DNA of 55,931 nt, taken from positions 1-55,931 of IMG/VR virus record IMGVR_UViG_3300047443_000122; one strand, 5' to 3'. The notes below the pieces were generated by a model. The model was not told where the DNA came from and ran no database searches. It was given only the letters and a program-made list of their open reading frames with translations. Source of the stretch: a virus. Shown here piece after piece: positions 29,486-36,798 of this stretch (position 1 is the stretch's first letter; each line of letters starts with the position of its first letter). Both the position numbers and the translations under genes were made by a program.

Positions 29486-31578
29486 TCGTTATCTCCCGTC
29501 GTGTCCCACGTCGCCACGACAGTCCCGCGGCAGCGAATCCCGCCCTGGCACAGCCGATACGGTCCGGCGCCGTACGCGGCACGAACCGCGTCCAAGTCGG
29601 CGAACTGAGTACCGTCGATCTCCGAGCAGGGCGCGCACCGGTTCGCGTCGTTCACTTCGCTGGCCGTGTACGTGGCAACCGGAGCGGCCTCCAGCGTCGC
29701 CACCCGGCCCAAGTTCGTGGCCCGGTGCAGCGCCCCACCCAGCTGATCGAGCTTCAAACGGTTCGACAGGCCCCGCAGGAAACTCTTCACCTGGCGTGCC
29801 ACGCCCGCGCCGTCCGCGCCAGGAGTGAGCAGCCGCAGCGCCTCACGCCCCGCAGTCGACGCCAGCCCGGACCCGAGGAGTCCAGCCGTCGCCGCAGCGA
29901 TCCCCACCAGCTCAGACCCGAACACAGCCCGCAGCGACCCGACATCCATCCGGTTCGTCACTGCCTCGTCCAACTCCGGTGCGTCCACGGCGACGCCCTG
30001 CGCCGCCGCCTCATCAACCATCCGGCCAGCCGCGCGCTTCGCCATCCCGCCGAGTGCCTCCCGCAGGACATCGGCCGCGTGGTCGCTGTCGACGGTGAGG
30101 GAGGCAAGGGCTGCGGTGTCGTCATCGTCGACGGCGGTACGGATCTGGTCGCCAAGGGCGTTGATCCACCGGTCCTCGATGGGAATCCACCGGTCGAGGA
30201 GCTGTGAGAGGGCGTCGTCGTGGTCGGCGCGGACTTGTTCCAGCGTGGTGGCGTTCTGGGTGTTGAGGAGTTGAGCCACCGCGATGTCCCACTCGGTCCG
30301 GGCCGCGGGGAGCGCTGCCAGCGGACGGTGGAGCAGCGCCGCCGGGGCGGGGCCGGCCGGGACCGGCGCAGCAGCGGGCGGCGTGAACGCAATGGCGGGG
30401 AGGCCGACCGCAGACAGGGTGCCCGCAGGGTCGAACCCGGCCTGCACCAGCGCCGCGGCAGCGTTCGAGCGGGAGGTCAGTTGGATGGCGTCCTTGTCGA
30501 CGTCCTCCGGGACCGGGTTGACGTAGTCGAACTCCAGGCCCGCCGCGGTCGGCCCGTACAGCGGCAGCAGCTGGTTGTTGAGCGCGTCTTTCATCGCTTC
30601 GAGGTCGGGGACGATGAGCCAGCGGGCGAACATGCGCTCCCCGGACTCGCCGTTGGCCCGGTTGACGTCGTCGGTGCTGCCGAGCATCGGTTTCGGGAAC
30701 CCGAAAGCTTCCCGGATGATCTCGCGGCCGACGTCGCGGAGTTCAACGAACTGCATGTCCCGCTGGCTGAACTTGCGGTCCTTCCACTGCCCGTGTTCGA
30801 GGATGGCGACGCGGTGGGCGCTGGCGACCCCTTTGTGCTGCTCGTTCCACCGGTCGCGGAGCTCGTTGAACTCGCCGTCGGACAGCCCGTTGGGGACCTC
30901 GATGATCCCGCCCGGCTCCGCGCTGTTCAGGAAGAAGTTCCGGTTCCACTCCGCGCTGTAGCGCACCGCGTCAAGGTCGGTGAGCAACGCCTGCACGGGG
31001 CCGATACCGCGGTACGGGTCCGTCGGGTGCGGGGTGCGGATGAAGATGACGTCCTCTTTGCGGAGCGCCACCTGCTGCCCGTCGGGGCCCGTGTACATGT
31101 ACCCCGACAGGAACGTCTCCGGGTCCGGGACTGGTGTCATCCGGTCCGGGCGCACCGGCCACAACTCCAGAGGAATCGTGGAGCGCTCGTTGTAGCCGAT
31201 CACCCACCACTGCTCGCCCGTGAGCTGCTTGTGCTGCGCCACAGCCTCCACGAACACCGACTGCGTGTAGAACGGGTTCGGCTTGTCCCACAGGTCGAGG
31301 GCCGCGTGCGAGGTGACCTGAACGCGGTCTTCCTTCTTCCCGGACTTCGCCTTCCGGTACAGCCCCCACTCGACGCCGGCCTCCGCCTTCGCGGTGCGGT
31401 TGACGATGGCGAAGAGGGTGGAGACGGAGCCCATGGCGCCGAGTTCGGCGGTGGTGCCTCGGTTGGAGCCGAAGAGGCTGTGTCCGTAGGACTGGTGGCG
31501 GGAGGCGAAGGGGACGGGGGTGGTGGTGGGGCGGGCGCGCAGAGCGTTGGCGAGGGAGCCGAAGAGGGTTTTGCCCAC
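29482..31578 (-). CDS. Portal protein with C-terminal MuF-like domain
   Basis: This 698-residue protein starts at GTG 31578 after AGGAGG. Residues about 1-400 are an HK97-type portal (STLFAIVNRTAKAEAGVEWG, DVIFIRTPHPTDPYRGIGP, FFLNSAEPGGII, REAFGFPKPMLG). The region about 440-620 is alpha-helical, and the end (about 630-695) has the MuF C-terminal pattern YTASEVNDANRCAPCSEIDG ... LCQGGIRCRGTVVATW. Portal and MuF are usually separate adjacent genes; here they are one polypeptide. The dodecameric portal is the DNA gate and terminase dock, while MuF modules are delivered or packaged inside the head. Confidence 0.88.
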   Translation of the reverse strand: MGKTLFGSLANALRARPTTTPVPFASRHQSYGHSLFGSNRGTTAELGAMGSVSTLFAIVNRTAKAEAGVEWGLYRKAKSGKKEDRVQVTSHAALDLWDKPNPFYTQSVFVEAVAQHKQLTGEQWWVIGYNERSTIPLELWPVRPDRMTPVPDPETFLSGYMYTGPDGQQVALRKEDVIFIRTPHPTDPYRGIGPVQALLTDLDAVRYSAEWNRNFFLNSAEPGGIIEVPNGLSDGEFNELRDRWNEQHKGVASAHRVAILEHGQWKDRKFSQRDMQFVELRDVGREIIREAFGFPKPMLGSTDDVNRANGESGERMFARWLIVPDLEAMKDALNNQLLPLYGPTAAGLEFDYVNPVPEDVDKDAIQLTSRSNAAAALVQAGFDPAGTLSAVGLPAIAFTPPAAAPVPAGPAPAALLHRPLAALPAARTEWDIAVAQLLNTQNATTLEQVRADHDDALSQLLDRWIPIEDRWINALGDQIRTAVDDDDTAALASLTVDSDHAADVLREALGGMAKRAAGRMVDEAAAQGVAVDAPELDEAVTNRMDVGSLRAVFGSELVGIAAATAGLLGSGLASTAGREALRLLTPGADGAGVARQVKSFLRGLSNRLKLDQLGGALHRATNLGRVATLEAAPVATYTASEVNDANRCAPCSEIDGTQFADLDAVRAAYGAGPYRLCQGGIRCRGTVVATWDTTGDNE

Positions 31579-31595
31579 GTGCCCCCTCCTTCACG

Positions 31596-31772
31596 TCAGT
31601 CGCTGTCGAGCACCCATTGCAGGACGCAGGTGAGGACTCCTCCGGAGATGAGACCAACCCCTGTACCGAAGATATTCCAGCATCCTGCTGTGATGAGTGT
31701 AAATCCTCCTGTCAACATGGATGCTGGCCGCAAATCTTTCAGCTTCTTGGGGTTCACTTGAAGGTTCCTCAT
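31596..31772 (-). CDS. Small membrane protein between terminase and portal, 58 aa
   Basis: ATG 31772, overlapping the terminase stop (TGATG). A basic N-terminus (RNLQVNPKKLKDLRPAS) precedes a hydrophobic, Gly-rich stretch of about 35 residues (GGFTLITAGCWNIFGTGVGL, SGGVLTCVLQWVL), enough for one or two TM passes. A membrane protein in this location is odd for a head cassette and could be a moron. Function unknown. Confidence 0.65.
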   Translation of the reverse strand: MRNLQVNPKKLKDLRPASMLTGGFTLITAGCWNIFGTGVGLISGGVLTCVLQWVLDSD

Positions 31773-33100
31773 CACAGCCACCTCACACGCGGACGACCCC
31801 CGAGATCCCGAGCGGCAACCATGTACCGCATCGCGTCCATCGAGTGATCGTTCTCCTTTACCGGCGCCTCTTTGAGGCCACCGCTGTTGCCCGGTTTCAC
31901 CGCCCACACATAGCCCGCGATCTCCTCCGCCCCGCAGGCCGGCAGGGACGCGGACTCCAGTTCCGGGTCCCGATCGACGAGGGCCCCGCGTGCGATGAGC
32001 AGGCGCGGCCGCCCGTCCTCCTGCACCCGCAGTCGGGCCTGCACCGCCTGAATCCCATCGCTGACTGTCTTCGTCGCAGGCTTCGTCGGTAGCCCCAAGT
32101 GGCGCTCCAGGGTGGCCCGGTCCTCCGCGTCGTGGTCCGCGTAGATCGCGCGTGGGAGCTGCCCGCGCGGCTGCCCGGACGGGTAGAACAGCAGGTCTTT
32201 GATGGTCTTCGCATGGTCCTCGACCAGGCGGCGCGTGTAATAGATCTCGTTGGCTAGGTACAGGCGGCCGTCCGGGTCCTCCCACCAGTCCTGATACACA
32301 AAGGGGTTCGTGAACCCGAAGTCGACCGTTCCCCAGCGGGACCACGCGGCCGTCGGCTTGACCGCGTCGACCATGTGGATCGCGTCGTCCCACGCCTCGT
32401 AGATCTGCCCCTCGGCCGCCGCCCACTTCCCATCGCGGTAGCGCAGACGTCGGACTCCCGTCAGGGCGTCGAGCTTCTTCATGTAGTCCACGCCGCGCTC
32501 AGTGAGCGTGCCATCGGCGTTAACAAGCAGCGGGTTGTCGGAGTGCCGCGAGTAGATCATGCGCATGATGCCCGCATCGCACCGCTTCTTGATCCAGTGC
32601 TGGGGGGCGTCCGGGTTGCAGGCCAAGACGATCTGACGGTAGGTGTCGGCGTTCCCGCGAAGGCGGGTGATCAGCGTCTCCAGCGCGGTGAGGGTGACCT
32701 GCGTGGCCTCGTCGACGTAGATCCGTGAGAACTCCGTCGACAGGAACTTCTCAGGACGGTCAAGGCCGCCGACCACGATCTCCGATCCGTTGGCGTACTG
32801 GTAGGCAGCTGGCTTGCGGGCAGAGCCCCCGAACCAACTGACCACGCCATGGGCAAGGGCGTCACGGATGACCTGCTGCTCGAACGTGACGAGCGTCGAC
32901 CCGGTCAGCGATGCGTGTGTCTGGCGGACGATCAGCGATCGGCAGCCGGGAACCATGAGGCTCGTGTAGTGGGCTTTCTGAAGCATGGCCAGGCTCTTGC
33001 CGGTGCCTGCGGGGCCCGCGATGCAGGCTTCCTGATCGCGGCCGGTCAGAAGTTCCTTCGCGCCGCCCCTTGGCTCGTACCGCACGACCGTCTCAGTCAC
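31772..33100 (-). CDS. terL: Terminase large subunit
   Basis: The start is placed at GTG 33100, eight bases past the small-subunit stop, giving 442 residues; the ribosome-binding site is weak. ATPase domain: Walker A GPAGTGKS (about 27-34), an adenine/Q-motif-like segment before it, and Walker B RIYVDEAT (about 128-135). Nuclease domain: acidic residues in TVDFGFTNPF (about 250), YADHDAEDRA (about 320) and NDHSMDAMRY (near 425). It packages DNA through the portal. The compact size is within the range for headful-packaging actinophage terminases. Confidence 0.93.
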   Translation of the reverse strand: MTETVVRYEPRGGAKELLTGRDQEACIAGPAGTGKSLAMLQKAHYTSLMVPGCRSLIVRQTHASLTGSTLVTFEQQVIRDALAHGVVSWFGGSARKPAAYQYANGSEIVVGGLDRPEKFLSTEFSRIYVDEATQVTLTALETLITRLRGNADTYRQIVLACNPDAPQHWIKKRCDAGIMRMIYSRHSDNPLLVNADGTLTERGVDYMKKLDALTGVRRLRYRDGKWAAAEGQIYEAWDDAIHMVDAVKPTAAWSRWGTVDFGFTNPFVYQDWWEDPDGRLYLANEIYYTRRLVEDHAKTIKDLLFYPSGQPRGQLPRAIYADHDAEDRATLERHLGLPTKPATKTVSDGIQAVQARLRVQEDGRPRLLIARGALVDRDPELESASLPACGAEEIAGYVWAVKPGNSGGLKEAPVKENDHSMDAMRYMVAARDLGGRPRVRWL

Positions 33101-33107
33101 GGGCAGC

Positions 33108-33668
33108 TCACGTGAGGTCCGCGGGGTCGACCCCGACGACTTCGTACCGAACGCCACCGGATAGTGCGACCTTCGCAGGCTGGTCAAGGCCCATGAGCTT
33201 GCGGAACGACTCCATCGTGGCGCGCGCTTCACGGATCGCGGCGAGCTTCGGCCCGTTGTCGGTGAGGGGCTTCTCCATCCCGGTCTCCGGGTCGGCCATG
33301 GTGACGACCTTCCCGTGGGACACCATCACGTGTTCGGCTTCCAGCACTTCCAGCGCTGCTTCGTACAGGGTTTCCAGGCGTTCGACGTGGAGTGTGAGGA
33401 GCTTCTCCGCAGGCCCGCGGACGATTTCACGCAGCGCTCCGCGGATGGCCTTACGGGCGACGCTTTTGTCGTAGTAGCCGAGCTCGTCGGCGATCGCTTG
33501 CAGGGTCCAGCCTTCGGCGCGGAGTTCGGCTGCGCGGGCGTCACGTGCTGCGTTTGCGGGGGTGCGGACGAAGCGGTTGAGGCTGTCGCGGGCGCGCCCG
33601 TCACCGGTGGGGTGGCCGGCGGTGGGTTCGGGCTCGGCCGGTACTGGTGGATTGTTACCGGTAACCAT
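33108..33668 (-). CDS. terS: Terminase small subunit
   Basis: ATG 33668; no ribosome-binding site precedes it, so initiation may be leaderless or start slightly elsewhere. Residues about 45-85 form an HTH (AELRAEGWTLQAIADELGYY, KSVARKAIRGALREIV), followed by helices (LLTLHVERLETLYEAALEVL) suited to oligomerisation. The first 40 residues are Pro/Thr-rich and disordered. It recognises the packaging start on phage DNA. It is encoded just before the large subunit. The 127 bp upstream hold a hairpin and presumably the late promoter. Confidence 0.82.
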   Translation of the reverse strand: MVTGNNPPVPAEPEPTAGHPTGDGRARDSLNRFVRTPANAARDARAAELRAEGWTLQAIADELGYYDKSVARKAIRGALREIVRGPAEKLLTLHVERLETLYEAALEVLEAEHVMVSHGKVVTMADPETGMEKPLTDNGPKLAAIREARATMESFRKLMGLDQPAKVALSGGVRYEVVGVDPADLT

Positions 33669-33720
33669 GGTGTGATGGTAGCGAGGGTGTGCAACTGGTG
33701 GACGGTGGTGCACAGCAGAG

Positions 33721-33750
33721 GGCCCGCACTCCTGGGCGTGAGTGCGGGCC
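33721..33750 (-). terminator. 11-bp hairpin upstream of the terminase genes
   Basis: GGCCCGCACTC/GAGTGCGGGCC perfect stem with an 8-bp loop. On the minus strand it lies after the 106-residue gene and about 50 bp before the terminase small subunit. It could end the upstream transcript so that the late operon has its own promoter at 33669-33720. Confidence 0.6.
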
Positions 33751-33795
33751 TTCGGCGTGCGCGGGGTCAGGCGGCGAGTAGGGCGTGAACTGAGC

Positions 33796-34116
33796 TCACG
33801 ATGCAGGGTCGTGGCTGGGCTGCAACAGGTGGTCGATCTCCGCAACCAGCCACTGATACTGCGGTCCGGGTAGTACCAGCTCCTCGCCCGCGCCCTGCGG
33901 GTGGCCGGGCGGCCGGATCTCCCACCGCACGCCGTCCTCCGTGGGCCACACGTACAGGCGGTCACCCCTTTTCGCCGCGGCCTGCTGCCCGGTCGCCTCG
34001 ATGGGGATGCGGACCTCGATGTAGTCGCCGGTTGCGGTCGCTGTCCAGCCGAGGCGGGCGAGGTGGTTGGTGACCCGGGCGGTGAACTCGGGGGCAAACA
34101 CGGTGAGGTTGGCCAT
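33796..34116 (-). CDS. Hypothetical protein, 106 aa
   Basis: ATG 34116 after GGAG. An alpha/beta protein: LTVFAPEFTARVTNHLARLG, then DYIEVRIPIEATGQQAAAKR, then Trp-containing strands (LYVWPTEDGVRWEIRPPGHP) and a helical end (WLVAEIDHLL). Small proteins of this arrangement occur in Streptomyces phages near terminase genes. No function assigned. Confidence 0.65.
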   Translation of the reverse strand: MANLTVFAPEFTARVTNHLARLGWTATATGDYIEVRIPIEATGQQAAAKRGDRLYVWPTEDGVRWEIRPPGHPQGAGEELVLPGPQYQWLVAEIDHLLQPSHDPAS

Positions 34117-34192
34117 GCGGGCTCCTAAGCGGCAAGGGCGGGGCGGGCCGCCGGGGTGCGTCGGCCCTGAGACGTGGCGGTCAGGCGGCGAG

Positions 34193-34262
34193 GGCGTCGG
34201 CGAGGAGCTGGACGCGGGTGGTGGCGGGGCAGACGGGGTCAGTTGGTGCGAGCCGGGCACTT
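34193..34262 (-). pseudogene. Out-of-frame remnant resembling the WYL-protein tail
   Basis: In a frame with no start codon, the minus strand encodes VCPATTRVQLLADALAA followed by a stop. The 129-residue WYL protein ends DCPIAQRIDLLASALAA; 11 of 17 positions agree, and the stop is at the same place. The overlapping real gene ends KCPARTN in another frame. This looks like a decayed second copy of that C-terminus or of a related gene. Confidence 0.4.
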
Positions 34263-34478
34263 GTGCGGCAGGCGTGCGAGGACGAAGTAGCGGCGGAATG
34301 TCGGGTTCTCGCGGGTGGCGTAGCGGCCGCAGGCTTGGACGTCGCAGAGGTACCACTGGCCGGTGCGCGCGGACTGCTTCCATGCGAGCTTGTCGTCGCC
34401 GCACCGGTTGCAGCGGGCCAGCTTCGTGACCTCGGCGGCGTTGTTCTGCGGTGAGTCGGTGGCGGTGAAGTGCTCCAT
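34239..34478 (-). CDS. Zinc-finger-like small protein, 79 aa
   Basis: ATG 34478. LARCNRCGDDKLAWKQSART and WYLCDVQACGRYATRE provide four cysteines (C-x2-C and C-x4-C) with aromatic residues between, followed by a basic tail (FRRYFVLARLPHKC). Start is 10 bp past the WYL gene stop. Such zinc-binding proteins occur widely among Streptomyces phage accessory genes. The function is unknown; DNA or RNA binding is possible. Confidence 0.65.
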   Translation of the reverse strand: MEHFTATDSPQNNAAEVTKLARCNRCGDDKLAWKQSARTGQWYLCDVQACGRYATRENPTFRRYFVLARLPHKCPARTN

Positions 34479-34487
34479 GACGGTTCC

Positions 34488-34877
34488 TTACGCGGCGAGG
34501 GCTGAGGCCAGCAGGTCGATGCGCTGAGCGATGGGGCAGTCGACGGGGTAGAGGACGGTGACCGTCGCGAGGCCGTGGGCGGGGCGCGCCTTCGGCTCGT
34601 CGGCGGCCGGCCGGTCGACGGTGTAGGCGGTGCGGTGGGTGGTGTAGGAGACGAGGCGGTCCAGCCGGAAGGAGCGTGCTTCCTGGCTGTCGCGGTCCAT
34701 GCCCTTCAGGAGGATGTCGCCGGCGGCGCTGACGACGATGTCGTACAGCTCGACGGTGCGGATCGTTTCCGACCCGTCGGCCTTGGTGTAGGTGATGGTG
34801 ACGGGGTGGCGCTTGTCGAGGGCTTTGATGAGGCGGGTGAGGGTCTGGGTGGTGGTCTCGTTCGCCGTGTGCCTCAT
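34488..34877 (-). CDS. Stand-alone WYL-domain protein, 129 aa
   Basis: ATG 34877 follows AAGGGGGA. Residues about 22-90 read as a WYL domain: HPVTITYTKADGSETIRTVE, LYDIVVSAAGDILLKGMDR, RSFRLDRLVSYTTH. WYL domains bind nucleic-acid or nucleotide ligands and usually follow an HTH in regulators, including regulators of defence systems; here no HTH is present. The gene diverges from an RHH regulator across an 11+11 bp dyad, so both are probably co-regulated. It might modulate host sensing. The domain call is moderately sure and the role is speculation. Confidence 0.65.
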   Translation of the reverse strand: MRHTANETTTQTLTRLIKALDKRHPVTITYTKADGSETIRTVELYDIVVSAAGDILLKGMDRDSQEARSFRLDRLVSYTTHRTAYTVDRPAADEPKARPAHGLATVTVLYPVDCPIAQRIDLLASALAA

Positions 34878-34900
34878 CGGGTCCCCCTTGCTCGTTTCCT

Positions 34901-34935
34901 TGTAGCCACACAGTATCGCTAACCGTGTGGCTACA
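34901..34935. promoter_or_regulatory. 11+11 bp operator between WYL and RHH genes
   Basis: TGTAGCCACAC (34901-34911) and GTGTGGCTACA (34925-34935) are perfect inverted repeats with a 13-bp spacer. A third, 9/11 half-site, CTGTGGCAACA, lies at 34958-34968, touching the RHH start codon. Direct and inverted half-sites in such spacing are typical of ribbon-helix-helix operators. Confidence 0.75.
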
Positions 34936-34967
34936 CAAGCTGTTCGGGTAAGAAACTCTGTGGCAAC

Positions 34968-35225
34968 ATGGATCGCATGCCAGATGCCACCGACCACACC
35001 TTCGTCACCCGCTTCCGCATTCCCCGCCGACTGTGGGACGCCTACGGAACAGCCGCTGCTCGCGAGGGCGTTGACCGGAGCGCCGACCTCGTCGACCACG
35101 TCCGCGGCTTCATCAAGGAACACGGCAACGAGCAGGAGCGCGCCGAGCTCGCGGCCGCCGAGCAGGAGTTGGCCGAGCGGCGGGCGCGCAAGGGCGGCCG
35201 GCCGAAGAAGGAGCCGAGCGCATGA
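34968..35225 (+). CDS. Ribbon-helix-helix-type regulator, 85 aa
   Basis: ATG 34968 (an ATG three codons later is also possible). A short strand (HTFVTRFRIPRRL) then helices (WDAYGTAAAREGVDRSADLV, DHVRGFIKEHG) fit an RHH/Arc-like fold, ending in a basic Ala/Glu helix and GGRPKKEPSA. It heads a four-gene plus-strand operon, each overlapping the next by four bases, and the half-site touching its start codon implies autoregulation. Confidence 0.65.
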   Translation: MDRMPDATDHTFVTRFRIPRRLWDAYGTAAAREGVDRSADLVDHVRGFIKEHGNEQERAELAAAEQELAERRARKGGRPKKEPSA

Positions 35226-35509
35226 GCGACCGCCCGGAGCCCATCACACCGGAAGAGCAGATCGACAACCTCAAGCAGCGCGTGCAGCAGCTGGAAGACA
35301 CCGTCCACTACCTGTCCAGCACGCTCGCCATACACGGGATCCTCAACGAGACCGAGGCGTCCGTGGCGAAGAAGATGCGTCGAGACGGGCAAGAGATCCT
35401 CGCGGGAGAGCAGCGCCGCCTTCGCTGGAGCTTCCGCATCCGTGAAGCGAACAAGGAGCGCTACCTCAGCGCGGGTCCGGTGCGTCCGGGCGAGGAGCCG
35501 ACCACATGA
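35222..35509 (+). CDS. Coiled-coil protein, 95 aa
   Basis: ATGA overlap with the RHH gene. Residues about 8-50 form a coiled coil (EEQIDNLKQRVQQLEDTVHY) and then a helical basic region (EQRRLRWSFRIREANKERYL). It may partner with the RHH protein or be a small scaffold. No family recognised. Confidence 0.65.
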   Translation: MSDRPEPITPEEQIDNLKQRVQQLEDTVHYLSSTLAIHGILNETEASVAKKMRRDGQEILAGEQRRLRWSFRIREANKERYLSAGPVRPGEEPTT

Positions 35510-35742
35510 GCGAGCGGCAAGGAACGCACTTCTTCTTCATGTCGTTCCTCAACCCGGTTGGGAACGGCATGTTCAAAACTTTTCACCGATCTGGCACCTT
35601 CACACCGTCGCAAGGATCAACCCGGACAGACATGTTCGACAGTCTTCTCAGCACGGTGCAGCAACAGAGCCCTGAGCTGGAAGGTGCAGTGGTGATGTCT
35701 TTCGACATCCAGCCGAACCGCATCGAACCGCCCACCACATGA
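35506..35742 (+). CDS. Small protein of accessory operon, 78 aa
   Basis: ATGA overlap. Aromatic N-terminus (GTHFFFMSFLNPVGNGMF), then FHRSGTFTPSQGSTRTDMFD and a helix/strand end (GAVVMSFDIQPNRIEPP). Soluble and of mixed composition. No family recognised. Conservation of coupling with both neighbours supports coding. Confidence 0.6.
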   Translation: MSERQGTHFFFMSFLNPVGNGMFKTFHRSGTFTPSQGSTRTDMFDSLLSTVQQQSPELEGAVVMSFDIQPNRIEPPTT

Positions 35743-35981
35743 GCGAGACGATCCGCCGCCGCAGCCTCCCCGACAGCCTCCGATGGCTCGCCGACAAACT
35801 CGACTCGGGGACTCTCTCTGAAGCCGAGCAGGCCGGTGTCGCCGTGACGCTGCGCATGCTCGCCGACGAGATCAACCTGCCAGCCCCGCCGTGCAACTGC
35901 GGTGCGCCGCAGGGCGGCGACGAAGGAGACGCAGACACGCGCCGCCTCTGGCAGCATTCACGGTCATGCCCTCAGGGCTGA
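35739..35981 (+). CDS. Small protein with Cys pair, 80 aa
   Basis: ATGA overlap; last gene of the plus-strand operon. A helical N-terminus (RRSLPDSLRWLADKLDSGTL, EAEQAGVAVTLRMLADEIN) leads to PPCNCGAPQGG and WQHSRSCPQG, possibly a small metal site formed by three cysteines and a histidine. It resembles short Streptomyces phage proteins with an L-R-W-L-A-D helix. Two terminators lie downstream. Confidence 0.6.
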   Translation: MSETIRRRSLPDSLRWLADKLDSGTLSEAEQAGVAVTLRMLADEINLPAPPCNCGAPQGGDEGDADTRRLWQHSRSCPQG

Positions 35982-36085
35982 CCCACCGCATGACGAAGGC
36001 CCCGCCCGAACCCTGCACGGACCGCCTGTCCAGCCGGTAGCCTGCCGTCGACACTCCTTTTGGTGTCGGCCTTCCATCCGGAAGA

Positions 36086-36120
36086 GTGTCCTCCCCCGTG
36101 CCGACCTGTGGGGAGGACAC
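36086..36120 (+). terminator. Terminator after the RHH operon (T1)
   Basis: GTGTCCTCCCC/GGGGAGGACAC, a perfect 11-bp stem with a 13-bp loop, about 105 bp after the last gene of the plus-strand operon. It is followed by a second hairpin, so the pair should stop transcription strongly. Confidence 0.75.
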
Positions 36121-36127
36121 AACAACA

Positions 36128-36154
36128 GCCCCGCCCGGACACCCGGAGCGGGGC
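36128..36154 (+). terminator. Second terminator hairpin (T2)
   Basis: GCCCCGC/GCGGGGC stem (36128-36134, 36148-36154) with an inner CCGG pair. It is tandem to T1 and insulates the small membrane-protein gene that follows. Confidence 0.65.
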
Positions 36155-36183
36155 CGCTTCACGTCACGACTCCGTCACACGCC

Positions 36184-36212
36184 TTCACGCACCGCACACG
36201 CCACGCCACAAT
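36184..36212 (+). promoter_or_regulatory. Possible leaderless promoter
   Basis: TTCACG (36184-36189), 17 bp, CACAAT (36207-36212), with the ATG 7 bp further at 36220. The boxes match consensus only partly. Correct spacing and absence of any ribosome-binding site suggest a leaderless transcript, common in Streptomyces. Confidence 0.4.
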
Positions 36213-36219
36213 CACGCGC

Positions 36220-36453
36220 ATGTCAGACACCACGGCCGCCCGCAGCTGGCGCCCCACCCGCATGCAGAAAACCATCGCCGCCGTCGTCCTCCTCATCGTC
36301 TGGACGATGATGGCCAACTCCTGGGCAGACAAGGGCTGCACCCTGCCCCAGGGGTATTCGTTCGTCATCAGCCACGGCGGCACACCGGATCACGACCAGG
36401 GGTGTGAGGACGAGCCGGGCGGCCCGGAGTACACGGACCAGTACTACAGATGA
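36220..36453 (+). CDS. Small single-TM protein, 77 aa
   Basis: ATG 36220. A basic start (RSWRPTRMQKTIAAVVLLIV) runs into a TM helix (about 16-36, IAAVVLLIVWTMMANSW), followed by an outward-facing polar domain with two cysteines (KGCTLPQGYSFVISHGG, QGCEDEPGGPEY) that could form a disulfide. It has terminators on both sides and probably its own promoter, typical of a moron expressed from the prophage. A surface or superinfection role is possible. Confidence 0.65.
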   Translation: MSDTTAARSWRPTRMQKTIAAVVLLIVWTMMANSWADKGCTLPQGYSFVISHGGTPDHDQGCEDEPGGPEYTDQYYR

Positions 36454-36462
36454 CCACGCGAA

Positions 36463-36496
36463 GGCCCCGCCACGAGGGGGGATTCGCGGCGGGGCC
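36463..36496. terminator. Terminator hairpin (T3)
   Basis: GGCCCCGCC/GGCGGGGCC, 9-bp stem with a 16-bp loop. It lies between the plus-strand membrane gene and a convergent minus-strand gene. The flank GAAGGCCCCGCC is repeated at T4. Confidence 0.65.
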
Positions 36497-36545
36497 AGGG
36501 TGCCGGGCGCTACCCGGCGTGCAGCCTCCAGTGTGGCAGGCGCGG

Positions 36546-36725
36546 TCAGTCGTCGTCCTCCGCGAGCGCAATCTCAACCTGCTTGATCTTCCCGCTCGTC
36601 GACAGCTCCGCACGGATCGGGTTGTCCCGCGGCACGCCGGCCTTCCGGGCTGCGTCGACGAACGCGGCGAGCTCGTCGAGCGTCATGTCCTTGTCTTCCC
36701 CGGTGAACTTCAGCGCGGCAGGCAT
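36546..36725 (-). CDS. Small acidic protein, 59 aa
   Basis: The chosen start is ATG 36725; a GTG at 36743 lies inside the upstream hairpin side and looks too early. MTLDELAAFVDAARKAGVPR and NPIRAELSTSGKIKQVEIAL give a helix-turn-strand layout. Convergent to the TM gene and flanked by two hairpins, it is probably an independent unit. Proteins with the DELxxFVxxAxxAGVP pattern are common in actinobacterial genomes but uncharacterised. Confidence 0.6.
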   Translation of the reverse strand: MPAALKFTGEDKDMTLDELAAFVDAARKAGVPRDNPIRAELSTSGKIKQVEIALAEDDD

Positions 36726-36746
36726 GAGCTCAGGATGACGCACGAA

Positions 36747-36779
36747 GGCCCCGCCGCGGGAGGGGTTCGCGGCGGGGCC
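36747..36779. terminator. Terminator hairpin (T4)
   Basis: A perfect 12-bp stem GGCCCCGCCGCG/CGCGGCGGGGCC with a 9-bp loop. It separates the membrane module (minus strand, ending at 36799) from the 59-residue gene. No T-run. Confidence 0.7.
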
Positions 36780-36798
36780 CGGACGAGGTGGGGCAGCG

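Noticed and set aside
30220-31761. 513-codon plus-strand ORF opposite the portal gene
   Set aside because: Antisense shadow of the portal-MuF gene; no start signal.
36741-36743. GTG start for the 59-aa acidic gene
   Set aside because: Adjacent to the T4 hairpin with no room for a leader; ATG 36725 is preferred.
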